Shown in pieces: positions 1 to 8,352 of a DNA stretch of 64,000 bases (the first letter of the stretch is position 1; every line of letters begins with the position of its first letter). The stretch lies in contig JAHDIF010000008.1 in the NCBI GenBank assembly GCA_020630915.1, positions 108,535 through 172,534 of the forward strand, given 5' to 3'. This DNA comes from Dokdonia sp. (GTDB lineage Bacteria; Bacteroidota; Bacteroidia; Flavobacteriales; Flavobacteriaceae). The position numbers and the translations under genes were made by a program. Below the pieces are notes generated by a model that saw nothing but the letters and a program-made list of their open reading frames with translations, had not been told where the DNA came from and ran no database searches.

Positions 1-195
1 GCACTACATGAGAATGATTTAATGCCTAGAGAGCTAGCTCTTACTAAAATATGGCGGGATGATAACTACTTCACATCCAGAAGTATGGACGTATACATAG
101 CAAAACTAAGAAAGTATCTCAAGAAAGATGATGTAGTTGAAATTTTAAATATACACGGAGAAGGTTTCAGACTAGTAGTTAAATCTAATAGTTAG
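1..195 (+). CDS. Response regulator, C-terminal DNA-binding part (partial)
   Basis: The open frame enters from the left edge and stops at 193-195, giving 64 residues of a winged-helix DNA-binding domain of the OmpR/PhoB type. The recognition-helix pattern (SRSMDVYIAKLRKYL) and the closing beta-hairpin (IHGEGFRLV) are characteristic. The receiver domain and start lie outside the window, so its signal and targets cannot be named. It converges on miaA and shares a bidirectional terminator with it. Confidence 0.85.
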   Translation, partial: ALHENDLMPRELALTKIWRDDNYFTSRSMDVYIAKLRKYLKKDDVVEILNIHGEGFRLVVKSNS

Positions 196-224
196 TGATC
201 TCTTTTCGATATTAGTGAAGAAGT

Positions 225-256
225 AAAATACACTCCTAAGCAAGGAGTGTATTTTT
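225..256. terminator. Bidirectional intrinsic terminator
   Basis: A perfect 13-bp stem (225-237 with 243-255) with a 5-nt loop, A-rich on one side and T-rich on the other, lies between the convergent response regulator and miaA. The miaA stop codon (236-238) sits inside the hairpin. Confidence 0.85.
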
Positions 257-1147
257 ATTTAGATACTTGATAACTTCTTCAAGTTTTACTTGATAATCAA
301 ACCATTGAATTGTTGGATCTTTTCTATACCAGGTAAGTTGGCGTTTTGCGAATCTTCGGGTGTTTGTTTTTATGTTTTCTACAGCTTTTTCGAGAGATAC
401 TTCTCCTTCTAAAAACTCAAATAATTCCCTGTATCCTACGGTTTGTAGGGCGTTGAGACGCTTTCGCGAAAGCAAACCTTCCACCTCTTTTAATAATCCT
501 GCTTCCATCATAAGATCTACACGTCTATTAATACGATCGTAAATCACCTCTCGGTCTGCATTAAGCCCTACTTTTATGGTGTTGAACTCTCTAGGCTTTT
601 TGGGCCGATTTCTAAACGACGAAAATGGCTTTCCGGAAGATAAGCATACTTCTAATGCTCTCATAACACGTTGTGTGTTATATATATCTACTTGGCTCGC
701 ATATAATGGATCTTTTTCTTTGAGCATTTCTCGCAAAGGGATCTCTCCTTGTGTACTTAAGATTTCTTGAAGTTGTTCTCTTATTCCAGGAAGTACATCA
801 GGAAAATAATCTAAACCGTTTATAAGCGCATCTACATACATCCCGGAGCCGCCCACTAGAATTAGGGTGTCGTATTTTTTAAATAAGGTGTCACATAGTT
901 TTAAGGCTTCTCGCTCGTAGTGACCTATACTATAAGTGTCTTTGATAGAGATGTGCTGTATGAAGTGGTGTGGAGCCCTTTTAAGTTCTTCTGGATCTGG
1001 CACTGCGGTACCAATATACATTTCCTTAAAAAACTGTCTAGAATCTGCAGATAGTATTTCAGTTTGATAATGCTGCGCGAGCTTTATAGATAGGGCTGTC
1101 TTTCCTATTGCAGTGGGTCCAACAACCGTAATGAGTGTTTTATTCAT
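236..1147 (-). CDS. miaA: tRNA dimethylallyltransferase
   Basis: Transfers a dimethylallyl group to A37 of tRNAs that read UNN codons. The P-loop GPTAIGKTAL is near the N-terminus, followed by SADSRQ and the family motif VGGSGMYVDALINGLD; about 303 residues is the normal size. The start was placed at the ATG ending at 1147, because the longer frame only adds 20 unconserved residues. This ATG overlaps the stop of the upstream channel gene by 8 bp, suggesting translational coupling. A copy of the 14-bp palindrome lies in the frame and is read as LSRKR. Confidence 0.95.
   Translation of the reverse strand: MNKTLITVVGPTAIGKTALSIKLAQHYQTEILSADSRQFFKEMYIGTAVPDPEELKRAPHHFIQHISIKDTYSIGHYEREALKLCDTLFKKYDTLILVGGSGMYVDALINGLDYFPDVLPGIREQLQEILSTQGEIPLREMLKEKDPLYASQVDIYNTQRVMRALEVCLSSGKPFSSFRNRPKKPREFNTIKVGLNADREVIYDRINRRVDLMMEAGLLKEVEGLLSRKRLNALQTVGYRELFEFLEGEVSLEKAVENIKTNTRRFAKRQLTWYRKDPTIQWFDYQVKLEEVIKYLNKNTLLA
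460..473. repeat. Palindrome GCTTTCGCGAAAGC, copy 1
   Basis: Exact copy inside miaA, read as Leu-Ser-Arg-Lys-Arg. Confidence 0.95.
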
Positions 1148-2006
1148 TGTGAAGAGAATAGCCACAGTTATGGCAAAATTTTGCGTCGTCTCTATGTTTT
1201 CTAGCACTACAATTCTCGCATACCTGCGTATTCATATGTACATATTCTTCTCCTTGTATTTTTATGCTGCTACTGTTTTTAGATTTATAATCCTTAGCAT
1301 ACTCGGCACTTACAATTCCAGTGGGAACTGCGATAATACCGTAACCCATAATCATGATAATAGCGGCAATGAGCTGCCCGAGAGGAGTAACTGGGGCGAT
1401 ATCTCCAAAACCTACTGTGGTAAGTGTTACGATACACCAGTATACACTTACAGGGATGTTTCTAAAACCACTTTCTTCCCCTTCAATAAGGTACATCAAG
1501 GTTCCTGCAATGATACAAAGTATAATTACCGCAAATAGAAATATGCTAATTTTTGCTCTACTATCTTTAATAGCTTTTGTAAGCTTGTTAGATTCACCTA
1601 CATATCGAGCAATTTTTAAAATTCTAAAGATCCTTAGTAAACGTAGCGCTCTTACAGTAAGTAGGGCATTAGATCCTACAATAAAGAATGACAGGTACAA
1701 AGGTATAGTAGACAGGAAATCTATAATGCCATAAAAACTAAAAATATAGCTAGAAGGCTTTTTTACAGTAACAATTCTCGCGATATATTCAAACGTGAAA
1801 AAGATAGTAATGACCCATTCCCCTATGTACAAGAGGTCGTGATATTTGGCGTCAATAGAGTCTACGCTTTCTAACATCACAAGAGCAATGCTCGCAAGAA
1901 TCAAAATAAGAAGGAGCACGTCAAAAAACTTTCCCTGTCTTGTATCTGCCTCGTGAATTATCTCGTGCAGTCTTCTTTTCCAGTTATTTTTATACTCGAT
2001 ACTCAA
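1140..2006 (-). CDS. Voltage-gated potassium channel with C-terminal zinc ribbon
   Basis: A 288-residue inner-membrane protein with six predicted membrane segments. The S4-like segment carries regularly spaced Arg/Lys (R119, R122, R125, R128, K131, R134). The pore loop has the K+ selectivity filter TVGFGD at 197-202. The cytoplasmic tail ends in a two-Cys-pair zinc ribbon (C263/C266 and C278/C281), which is unusual for a Kv-type channel and may serve in assembly or regulation. The stop overlaps the miaA start by 8 bp. The function as a K+ channel is well supported; the role of the ribbon is inference. Confidence 0.9.
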   Translation of the reverse strand: MSIEYKNNWKRRLHEIIHEADTRQGKFFDVLLLILILASIALVMLESVDSIDAKYHDLLYIGEWVITIFFTFEYIARIVTVKKPSSYIFSFYGIIDFLSTIPLYLSFFIVGSNALLTVRALRLLRIFRILKIARYVGESNKLTKAIKDSRAKISIFLFAVIILCIIAGTLMYLIEGEESGFRNIPVSVYWCIVTLTTVGFGDIAPVTPLGQLIAAIIMIMGYGIIAVPTGIVSAEYAKDYKSKNSSSIKIQGEEYVHMNTQVCENCSARKHRDDAKFCHNCGYSLHNE

Positions 2007-2039
2007 TGTGTCTTGCTTTTAACCAAATGTACTAAATCC

Positions 2040-3419
2040 TTATGAAGTAGTAATTTCAGGAATGGGAATTACTTTTTTCACTTTTTTTGTACGCAGGTAG
2101 CTTTGTACAATGTGACGTGCATCTCTATTATCCTCCATAGTGACAAGGATAGATCTCAAAATATCAATATTATTGAGTTGAAAATTTAAGTTATAATAGC
2201 CAATTCCTTTAAAAATCCCATCTTCTACAAGTACAAAAGAACGTTCATCTACTTCGCGCCCTCTATCTACAATAACCATACTTTTTTCCTCTAAGCTATG
2301 CTTATTGATAAATTGCATCACACGGTCATTGTAGCTCTCTGGAGATTCTTCCTCTATGCAAGCGCCATTGCATTTTTTAATGGTGTAATTAAAGCAGTTG
2401 CCACTTTTGGAAAGCGTAGATACTTTGTTCTGGCATAAGCTATAGGTTTCTACAATACGTTCTAGATTATTCTTTGCACTCAGACTATTACTAAAAGTGG
2501 TGATGGATTTTTTACGAGAGTCAGCCTTTTCAATCTTTAGATTGATATATCCTTTATCATCTATAAAATGGGAGAGTTGCGACTTAAATTTTGTTCTTCT
2601 TAAGGCTCGGTTATATTGAGGTTTATGTCTTTTTATTTCTTCATTTTCTTTTAATAACGCAAGTAGTTCGCTTCCAGTTTTTTCAAAAGTTACACCAACG
2701 ATCTCTTCTTGGATTTTTTTACTCTTCCTGTTGTCGCTCGTAAAATGTTGTGTGAGGCGTTTTTTAATATTCTTACTCTTACCTATGTAAATGATTGTCC
2801 CATTTACATTATGCATATAATACACACCACATTCTGACGGAACGCTCTCAATAAGATCTTTAAGCTTACGATCTATTACTTTTTTTGGAATTGCTTTTAT
2901 AGAGGCTTGAACGATTTTCTTCTCGGTATCCTTTGCAAGCAACATTTTAAAAAGCTTTACGGTGGCCATAGCGTCACCATTTGCTCTGTGTCTATCTGTA
3001 ATTGGGATTCCTAATGCTCTCACAAGCTTTCCAAGACTGTAACTAGCATGTCCAGGTAATAATTCTTGAGATAGAGCTACGGTACAGAGTGATTTTCTGT
3101 CAAAATCGTATCCTAATCTATCAAATTCTAGACTTAGTATGCGATAATCAAACTGAGCATTGTGAGCTACAATCACGCAATCTTTTGTGATTTCTATAAT
3201 GCGTTTTGCTACTTCATAAAATTTAGGGGCATTGCGTAGCATTTCATTATTGATTCCAGTGAGTCCTACGACAAATGCTTGAATAGGTCGTTCTGGATTG
3301 ACTAACGAAATAAACTGGTCTACAACCTTGTGCCCGTCAAAACGATAGATGGCAATCTCTGTAATACCTTCTTCATTGTATTTACCTCCGGTAGTTTCTA
3401 TGTCTAGTATCGCGTACAA
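2040..3419 (-). CDS. DnaQ-like exonuclease fused to a GIY-YIG nuclease domain
   Basis: 459 residues. Residues 1-160 are a DEDDh 3'-5' exonuclease like the DNA polymerase III epsilon subunit: D6/E8 in motif I, HNAQFD at 86-91, HRANGDA at 144-150. Residues about 195-275 are a GIY-YIG endonuclease domain (GVYYM at 198-202, YIGKS at 211-215, then a conserved R and E), as in the UvrC N-terminus and Cho. The C-terminal 180 residues match no fold I recognise and have four Cys around 335-355. A role in repair or nick processing is plausible but inferred. Confidence 0.88.
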   Translation of the reverse strand: MYAILDIETTGGKYNEEGITEIAIYRFDGHKVVDQFISLVNPERPIQAFVVGLTGINNEMLRNAPKFYEVAKRIIEITKDCVIVAHNAQFDYRILSLEFDRLGYDFDRKSLCTVALSQELLPGHASYSLGKLVRALGIPITDRHRANGDAMATVKLFKMLLAKDTEKKIVQASIKAIPKKVIDRKLKDLIESVPSECGVYYMHNVNGTIIYIGKSKNIKKRLTQHFTSDNRKSKKIQEEIVGVTFEKTGSELLALLKENEEIKRHKPQYNRALRRTKFKSQLSHFIDDKGYINLKIEKADSRKKSITTFSNSLSAKNNLERIVETYSLCQNKVSTLSKSGNCFNYTIKKCNGACIEEESPESYNDRVMQFINKHSLEEKSMVIVDRGREVDERSFVLVEDGIFKGIGYYNLNFQLNNIDILRSILVTMEDNRDARHIVQSYLRTKKVKKVIPIPEITTS

Positions 3420-3461
3420 GTCAGTCTAAGGTACTTTATTAAAATCTTTAGTTTCTTAAAA

Positions 3462-4115
3462 TCAGTAATTTCTTGCCCCAAAAATGGCACTTCCCACCCG
3501 TATCATCGTACTGCCGTGAGCAATGGCTATTTTATAATCGCCACTCATACCCATAGATAGGGTGTTGAGGTTTTTGCTTTCGCGAAAGCGTTCATACAAC
3601 CCTTCCAGCATAGCAAACTCTGCCGCTACCTGTTCTGGCTCGTCTGTAAAGGATGCCATTCCCATAAGCCCCACTACTCGAACGTGCGGAAAGTTTTGTA
3701 ACTCATCACCACTAAGTAGGGCAGTGGCTTCTTGCAAGGGCATACCGTATTTAGTCTCTTCACGGGCAATTTTAACTTGTAGTAGTACATCTACAATACG
3801 ATCGTGAGCCTTTGCCTGTTTCTCAATTTCCTTGAGTAGTTTGATGCGGTCTACACTGTGAATAAGACTTACAAAGGGAATCATATATTTTACTTTATTG
3901 GTCTGCACGTGACCAATCATATGCCATTGTATATCCTTAGGTAATGCTTCCCACTTACCTGCCATTTCTTGAATTTTGTTCTCGCCAAAAATGCGCTGCC
4001 CAGCATCGTAGGCTTCTTGCAGGTCCTCTAGTGGCTTCGTTTTTGAAACTGCCACCAAGTCTACATGTGAGGGTAGTTTATCAAGAAAGTGTTGTAGGTT
4101 ATTTGCTATGCTCAT
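3462..4115 (-). CDS. yggS: YggS/PROSC-family pyridoxal phosphate-binding protein
   Basis: A 217-residue PLP homeostasis protein with a single alanine-racemase-like barrel. The PLP lysine is K25 (AVSKTKP); IHSVDRIKLL, the MGMSGDYKIAI stretch and the C-terminal IRVGSAIFGARNY are family signatures. It is followed six bases upstream by the DUF1015 gene on the same strand. The palindrome at 3576-3589 is read here in the third frame, as Phe-Arg-Glu-Ser. Confidence 0.94.
   Translation of the reverse strand: MSIANNLQHFLDKLPSHVDLVAVSKTKPLEDLQEAYDAGQRIFGENKIQEMAGKWEALPKDIQWHMIGHVQTNKVKYMIPFVSLIHSVDRIKLLKEIEKQAKAHDRIVDVLLQVKIAREETKYGMPLQEATALLSGDELQNFPHVRVVGLMGMASFTDEPEQVAAEFAMLEGLYERFRESKNLNTLSMGMSGDYKIAIAHGSTMIRVGSAIFGARNY
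3576..3589. repeat. Palindrome GCTTTCGCGAAAGC, copy 2
   Basis: Exact copy inside yggS, read as Phe-Arg-Glu-Ser. This is the only copy in the window that uses this frame. Confidence 0.95.
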
Positions 4116-4121
4116 AATGTA

Positions 4122-5360
4122 TTAAAACTCATAAATAGTAACGCCGCTACGCAGTTTAGGCTCTATATAGGTACTTTTAGGTGGCATGGTAAAGCCTTCA
4201 TTTGCAATTTCTTTTAATTCTTCTATCGTAATGGGTACCATCCCAAATCCTACTTTGTAATCACCCTTGTCTACCAGACTTTTTACATAAGTGATGTCCT
4301 TTTTTCCTTGAGCGTATGATATTCTCGTGTTGTTTCTAATATCTTCTATGCCTAAGATAGGTTCTAATATTGTTTTGTGAAGAATGTAGGTATCTAATGC
4401 TTCTAGGCTATTAGAAAAACCTTTTAAATTTTTACGCAGGTATAAGGAGTAAAACTCACCATCTAGATACATAGAGAAATGATGCTTCTTTGTTGGCTTG
4501 TACGGTATGTTTCCTCGGTTTTCTATTCTGTAGGAGGTATCTAGTTTAATGAGAAACTCTTCCTTGGATAAGCCATTTAGATCTTTAATGAGCCTGTTAA
4601 ACTCTTTGATGATAAGGTGTGACTCTGGGATGAGGTAACTCATAAAGAAGTTATAGGGGTTGTCTTCCGGCGTTGCAGTGCCCTTCTGTTGATGTTCCTG
4701 AGATAACAAGAACGACGATGAAGAACGATGATGACCATCTGCAATATACAGATGTTGCATTTCACTAAATGTCTTTTCAATTACTGTTATACTCTTTACA
4801 TCTTTAATGGGCCACAAATAATGCGTATCGCGATAGGTGGTGGTAAATTCGTACTCTGCACGCTCTTGTGTCTTATCGTGAAGAATTTGAGCAATCGTGT
4901 CATTATCTGGATAGGTTAGGAGTACGGCCTCTGCATTAAATCCTACGGTGTTTAAGTATTCTTTAAAGAGTTGCTCGCGATCTGCAATGGTGTCTTCGTG
5001 CCTTTTAATGAGGTTGTTTTTATAATCCTCTACGCTTGCAGCTCCTAGAATACCAAAAAATTGATTGCCATCGCGATCAATAATTTTGTACGCATAAAAG
5101 GCAGGGCTGTCTTCCTGCATAAATATCCCATCTTCTTTAAACTCTTGATATCTATTACGTACCAGCTGAAAACGCTCTTTACCCGTAATCTCCTTTTGAT
5201 ATTTGTAACCAGGATTTACAATATGTAAAAATGAAAACGGATTGCGCTCCATTCTAAACTTGCGACCTTTTTTAGAGTATGACTCATACGAGCGTGCAGC
5301 AACAAGACTAATCTTATCTCTGGTAGGTCGTACTGCTTTAAATGGTATTACTTTGGGCAA
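4122..5360 (-). CDS. DUF1015 family protein
   Basis: A 412-residue protein of the DUF1015 family, often annotated as a HTH-domain or putative phosphatase-like protein without proven activity. The family signature ADGHHRSSSSF lies in the middle, and the N-terminus starts with the typical IPFKAVRPTRDK. No signal peptide or membrane segment. It is co-directional with yggS (6 bp gap) and with the hydroxyacyl-CoA dehydrogenase upstream (24 bp gap), so it is probably in one transcript with them. Function unknown. Confidence 0.88.
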   Translation of the reverse strand: MPKVIPFKAVRPTRDKISLVAARSYESYSKKGRKFRMERNPFSFLHIVNPGYKYQKEITGKERFQLVRNRYQEFKEDGIFMQEDSPAFYAYKIIDRDGNQFFGILGAASVEDYKNNLIKRHEDTIADREQLFKEYLNTVGFNAEAVLLTYPDNDTIAQILHDKTQERAEYEFTTTYRDTHYLWPIKDVKSITVIEKTFSEMQHLYIADGHHRSSSSFLLSQEHQQKGTATPEDNPYNFFMSYLIPESHLIIKEFNRLIKDLNGLSKEEFLIKLDTSYRIENRGNIPYKPTKKHHFSMYLDGEFYSLYLRKNLKGFSNSLEALDTYILHKTILEPILGIEDIRNNTRISYAQGKKDITYVKSLVDKGDYKVGFGMVPITIEELKEIANEGFTMPPKSTYIEPKLRSGVTIYEF

Positions 5361-5384
5361 ATGCTATAGATTTATAAGGTGTGC

Positions 5385-6272
5385 TTATGCAAACATTTTT
5401 GCAACGTTCTCTGCTTTTCTGCTCTCGCTGTAATCATAAAAGCCTTCACCAGATTTTACACCTAGCTTTCCTGCCATTACCATATTTACTAGTAAAGGAC
5501 AAGGGGCATATTTAGGATTTTTAAATCCATCATGCATCACGTTTAAGATAGAAAGGCATACGTCTAGTCCAATAAAATCTGCTAACTGAAGTGGTCCCAT
5601 AGGATGCGCCATACCTAACTTCATTACGGTATCAATTTCTTTTACACCCGCAACACCATTGTATAGGGTTTCTACAGCCTCATTTATCATAGGCATTAGG
5701 ATACGATTTGCCACAAAACCTGGATAGTCATTTACTTCTGTTGGAGTTTTGCCTAGTTTTTTAGACAAGTCCATGATGGTTTCCGTTACGGCATCACTTG
5801 TATTGTACCCACGTATAATTTCTACTAGCTTCATAATTGGCACAGGATTCATAAAATGCATTCCTATTACTTTATCAGGTCTAGAGGTCACAGCTGCAAT
5901 CTGTGTGATGGAGATAGATGAGGTATTGGTTGCAAGAATGGTATCATCTGCAGTAGCCTCATCTAATTGCCTAAATATTTTGAGTTTTAGGTTTACATTT
6001 TCGGTAGCAGCTTCTACCACGAGGCTGGCATACTCAACACCCGCTGTAATATCTGTATAGGTGGTGATATTTGCCAGCGTAGTTTTTTTATCATCTTCAG
6101 ATATTTTTTCTTTGGCTACCATACGATCGAGATTCTTTGCGATGGTTGCCATCCCACGATCTAAAGAGTCTTGAGAAATATCTATTAGTTGTACTTGAAA
6201 ACCGCTTTGTGCAAAAGTATGTGCAATACCATTACCCATTGTTCCTGCTCCTATAACTGCTATGTTTTTCAT
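5385..6272 (-). CDS. 3-hydroxybutyryl-CoA dehydrogenase
   Basis: A 295-residue NAD-dependent (S)-3-hydroxyacyl-CoA dehydrogenase. The N-terminal Rossmann loop is GAGTMGNGIAHTFAQSG, the catalytic region includes NTSSISIT and GMHFMNPVPIMKLVE, and the C-terminal helical domain contains MGPLQLADFIGLD. It would oxidise 3-hydroxyacyl-CoA in fatty acid or amino acid breakdown, or work in the reverse direction. No thiolase or crotonase gene is adjacent, so the exact pathway is not shown. Confidence 0.92.
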   Translation of the reverse strand: MKNIAVIGAGTMGNGIAHTFAQSGFQVQLIDISQDSLDRGMATIAKNLDRMVAKEKISEDDKKTTLANITTYTDITAGVEYASLVVEAATENVNLKLKIFRQLDEATADDTILATNTSSISITQIAAVTSRPDKVIGMHFMNPVPIMKLVEIIRGYNTSDAVTETIMDLSKKLGKTPTEVNDYPGFVANRILMPMINEAVETLYNGVAGVKEIDTVMKLGMAHPMGPLQLADFIGLDVCLSILNVMHDGFKNPKYAPCPLLVNMVMAGKLGVKSGEGFYDYSESRKAENVAKMFA

Positions 6273-6336
6273 ATGAATGCCCGTGTAGTCGGGTATCTTT
6301 TAATTAAACTTGAGTTTTTGTTATATATATACATAT

Positions 6337-7296
6337 TTAAAAATCTGCGATAATCATTTTTGCTACCCTTAATGCGTCTGTGCCCGCTTCTAAAGAAACG
6401 ATAGGAGTAGAGTTTTCTTTTATTGCTTTCGCGAAAGCGTCCAACTCATCAAGAATAGCGTTATTAGACGGTACCTCTGGATTGTCAAAATAGATTTGTT
6501 TCTTAAGGCCCTCAGCATTTTGTAAAATCATAGCAAAATCATCAGGGTTTTCTGGTGCATCTTGCATTTTTACCACTTCTACTTTTTTCTCAAGAAAATC
6601 TACCGAAATGTATGCATCCTTTTGAAAGAAACGAGATTTCCTCATATTCTTAAGGGAGATACGACTGGCAGTGAGGTTTGCTACACATCCATTTTCAAAT
6701 TCAATACGGGCATTTGCAATATCTGGCGTGTCACTAATAACCGAAACCCCGCTTGCCGAAACATTCTTTACCGGACTGTTTACCACACTCAAGATGGCGT
6801 CTATATCGTGAATCATCAAGTCTAATACGACGGGCACATCTGTTCCTCTAGGGTTAAACTCTGCAAGTCTATGTGTTTCAATAAACATTGGGCTATTGAT
6901 GGCGTTTTTTACAGATGTAAAGGCTGGATTAAAACGCTCTACGTGTCCTACTTGCCCTAGAACATTGTTGTCTTTGGCTAATGAGATAAGCTCTTGGGCT
7001 TCTTCTACTGTTTGTGTGATAGGTTTTTCTATAAATAGATGCTTACCTGCTGTGATTACTTTTTTTGCTCCTTCGTAATGAAAGGAGGTAGGAGTCACGA
7101 TATCAATCATATCACAGGCGGCAATAAGAGACGCCTCATCGGGAAAAGCTTTGTAGCCAAATTCCTTTTCTATGGCTGTCCTTACTTCTGGAGAAGCATC
7201 ATAAAACCCTACGAGCTCATAATTTTGTGATTGTTGTAGTAATTTTAAATGTATTTTTCCTAAGTGTCCTGCACCTAGTACACCAGCTTTGAGCAT
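6337..7296 (-). CDS. Gfo/Idh/MocA family oxidoreductase
   Basis: 319 residues: an N-terminal NAD(P)-binding Rossmann fold (GVLGAGHLGKIHLKLL), the EKPITQTVEEA motif with the conserved Lys, and the C-terminal alpha/beta domain of glucose-fructose oxidoreductase-like enzymes. The substrate cannot be read from the sequence. It stands alone between the dehydrogenase operon and blh. The palindrome at 6425-6438 gives AFAKA near the C-terminus (LDAFAKAIKEN). Confidence 0.88.
   Translation of the reverse strand: MLKAGVLGAGHLGKIHLKLLQQSQNYELVGFYDASPEVRTAIEKEFGYKAFPDEASLIAACDMIDIVTPTSFHYEGAKKVITAGKHLFIEKPITQTVEEAQELISLAKDNNVLGQVGHVERFNPAFTSVKNAINSPMFIETHRLAEFNPRGTDVPVVLDLMIHDIDAILSVVNSPVKNVSASGVSVISDTPDIANARIEFENGCVANLTASRISLKNMRKSRFFQKDAYISVDFLEKKVEVVKMQDAPENPDDFAMILQNAEGLKKQIYFDNPEVPSNNAILDELDAFAKAIKENSTPIVSLEAGTDALRVAKMIIADF
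6425..6438. repeat. Palindrome GCTTTCGCGAAAGC, copy 3
   Basis: Exact copy inside the Gfo/Idh gene, read as Ala-Phe-Ala-Lys-Ala; the next base extends the palindrome to CGCTTTCGCGAAAGCG on one side. Confidence 0.95.
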
Positions 7297-7368
7297 ACCA
7301 AATTGTTTTGTACAAAAATACGGTTAATTAAAGGATTACAGAAGTGCTGTCATCTATCTAAATAGATA

Positions 7369-8265
7369 CTAATTCCTCTTAGTGCTTCTAAACATTTTAG
7401 TCATCACTAATGAGTGAGGTAAGGTGATTGCAGCAAGAAAGGCGACCAGTATGGATAGAAACATATCCATATAATCTTTTAAAAAATAAAAAAGAGCGGT
7501 TAAGAATAGTATTGCACCTACCCAGTACACAAAAGAAGATTTTACATATTGTAAGACACTCTTTTTAGTAGCTATACCATATAGATAATATAGCTGACTT
7601 AATAATGATGGTAGACTATGCCAAATGATGAAGTAGATAGTGAATGCCCATATTAAAGTAGCCGTTTTAAAAATTAATGCCAGTACTGCAAGAAAAAATA
7701 ATTCTTGAAGCCAGAAAAATAAAGTCCCTTGTTTTCTAATGACAAGGATTGCGGTCATACCCATCCATATAACTCCAGAAATTATGGCTATAGTGATAAA
7801 ATGAGAGCTTTGTAATTCAATTCCCGTAAGATCCTCAATTATAAGGATACTCTCTAGGTGGTTAAGACCAAAAAGCAAGGAAAATATTAATAGCCCATAA
7901 ATTGCATAATAAAAATAAGCAAAGCGATTAGAGAGCTTGATCCTAATATTCCAGTGTTGTTCTCCAAAATGGTAGGCACTTAAGAAGATAAATAGAGCCG
8001 TCGCAATGGGTAGAAACTGAAAGAATACGATAGCAGTAAGTAGTACAACTACAATATAAAGAGATAGTCGCTTTATAAAATTTGTATTCGTGTCATTAAT
8101 TAACTTCAAATCGTTTGCCCCGTGAATAATTCCTATAGACAAAATAAGTACATAACTCAAAGCACTTTCTGTCTGGTCATCCATAAAAACAGATAGCCAT
8201 AGAGAGAAGAAGCTGAAAACCAGCACAAAACTGTTTAACTGATTAAGGGCTTTTGTTGAAATCAT
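7369..8265 (-). CDS. blh: Beta-carotene 15,15'-dioxygenase, Brp/Blh family
   Basis: A 298-residue integral membrane protein with about eight to nine hydrophobic segments. The His-bearing motifs of the Brp/Blh family are present: GIIHGANDLKL, SAYHFGEQHW, IIWHSLPS and TLPHSLVMTK. Family members cleave beta-carotene into two retinals. It is divergent from the proteorhodopsin gene with an 87-bp shared upstream region, which makes retinal supply for that pump the obvious role. No carotenoid (crt) genes lie in the window. Confidence 0.93.
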   Translation of the reverse strand: MISTKALNQLNSFVLVFSFFSLWLSVFMDDQTESALSYVLILSIGIIHGANDLKLINDTNTNFIKRLSLYIVVVLLTAIVFFQFLPIATALFIFLSAYHFGEQHWNIRIKLSNRFAYFYYAIYGLLIFSLLFGLNHLESILIIEDLTGIELQSSHFITIAIISGVIWMGMTAILVIRKQGTLFFWLQELFFLAVLALIFKTATLIWAFTIYFIIWHSLPSLLSQLYYLYGIATKKSVLQYVKSSFVYWVGAILFLTALFYFLKDYMDMFLSILVAFLAAITLPHSLVMTKMFRSTKRN

Positions 8266-8293
8266 TTATGTTTAAGTTTTCTTAAAATTTATT

Positions 8294-8311
8294 AAACATT
8301 GTTTAATGTTT
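8294..8311. promoter_or_regulatory. Inverted repeat between blh and proteorhodopsin
   Basis: AAACATT (8294-8300), a GTTT spacer and AATGTTT (8305-8311) form a perfect 7-bp inverted repeat in the shared divergent upstream region. It could be an operator for coordinated control of pump and retinal synthesis, or part of an AT-rich promoter. A TAAATTTA sequence at 8314-8321 resembles the Bacteroidetes -7 box, but no well-spaced -33 TTG is evident. Confidence 0.4.
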
Positions 8312-8352
8312 TGTAAATTTATGTAAACAAAAATTAATTAATACTTACAACC

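Noticed and set aside
1113..1538. 141-residue frame antisense to the K+ channel
   Set aside because: It overlaps the channel and miaA start in the opposite strand and has no domain or own upstream signals.
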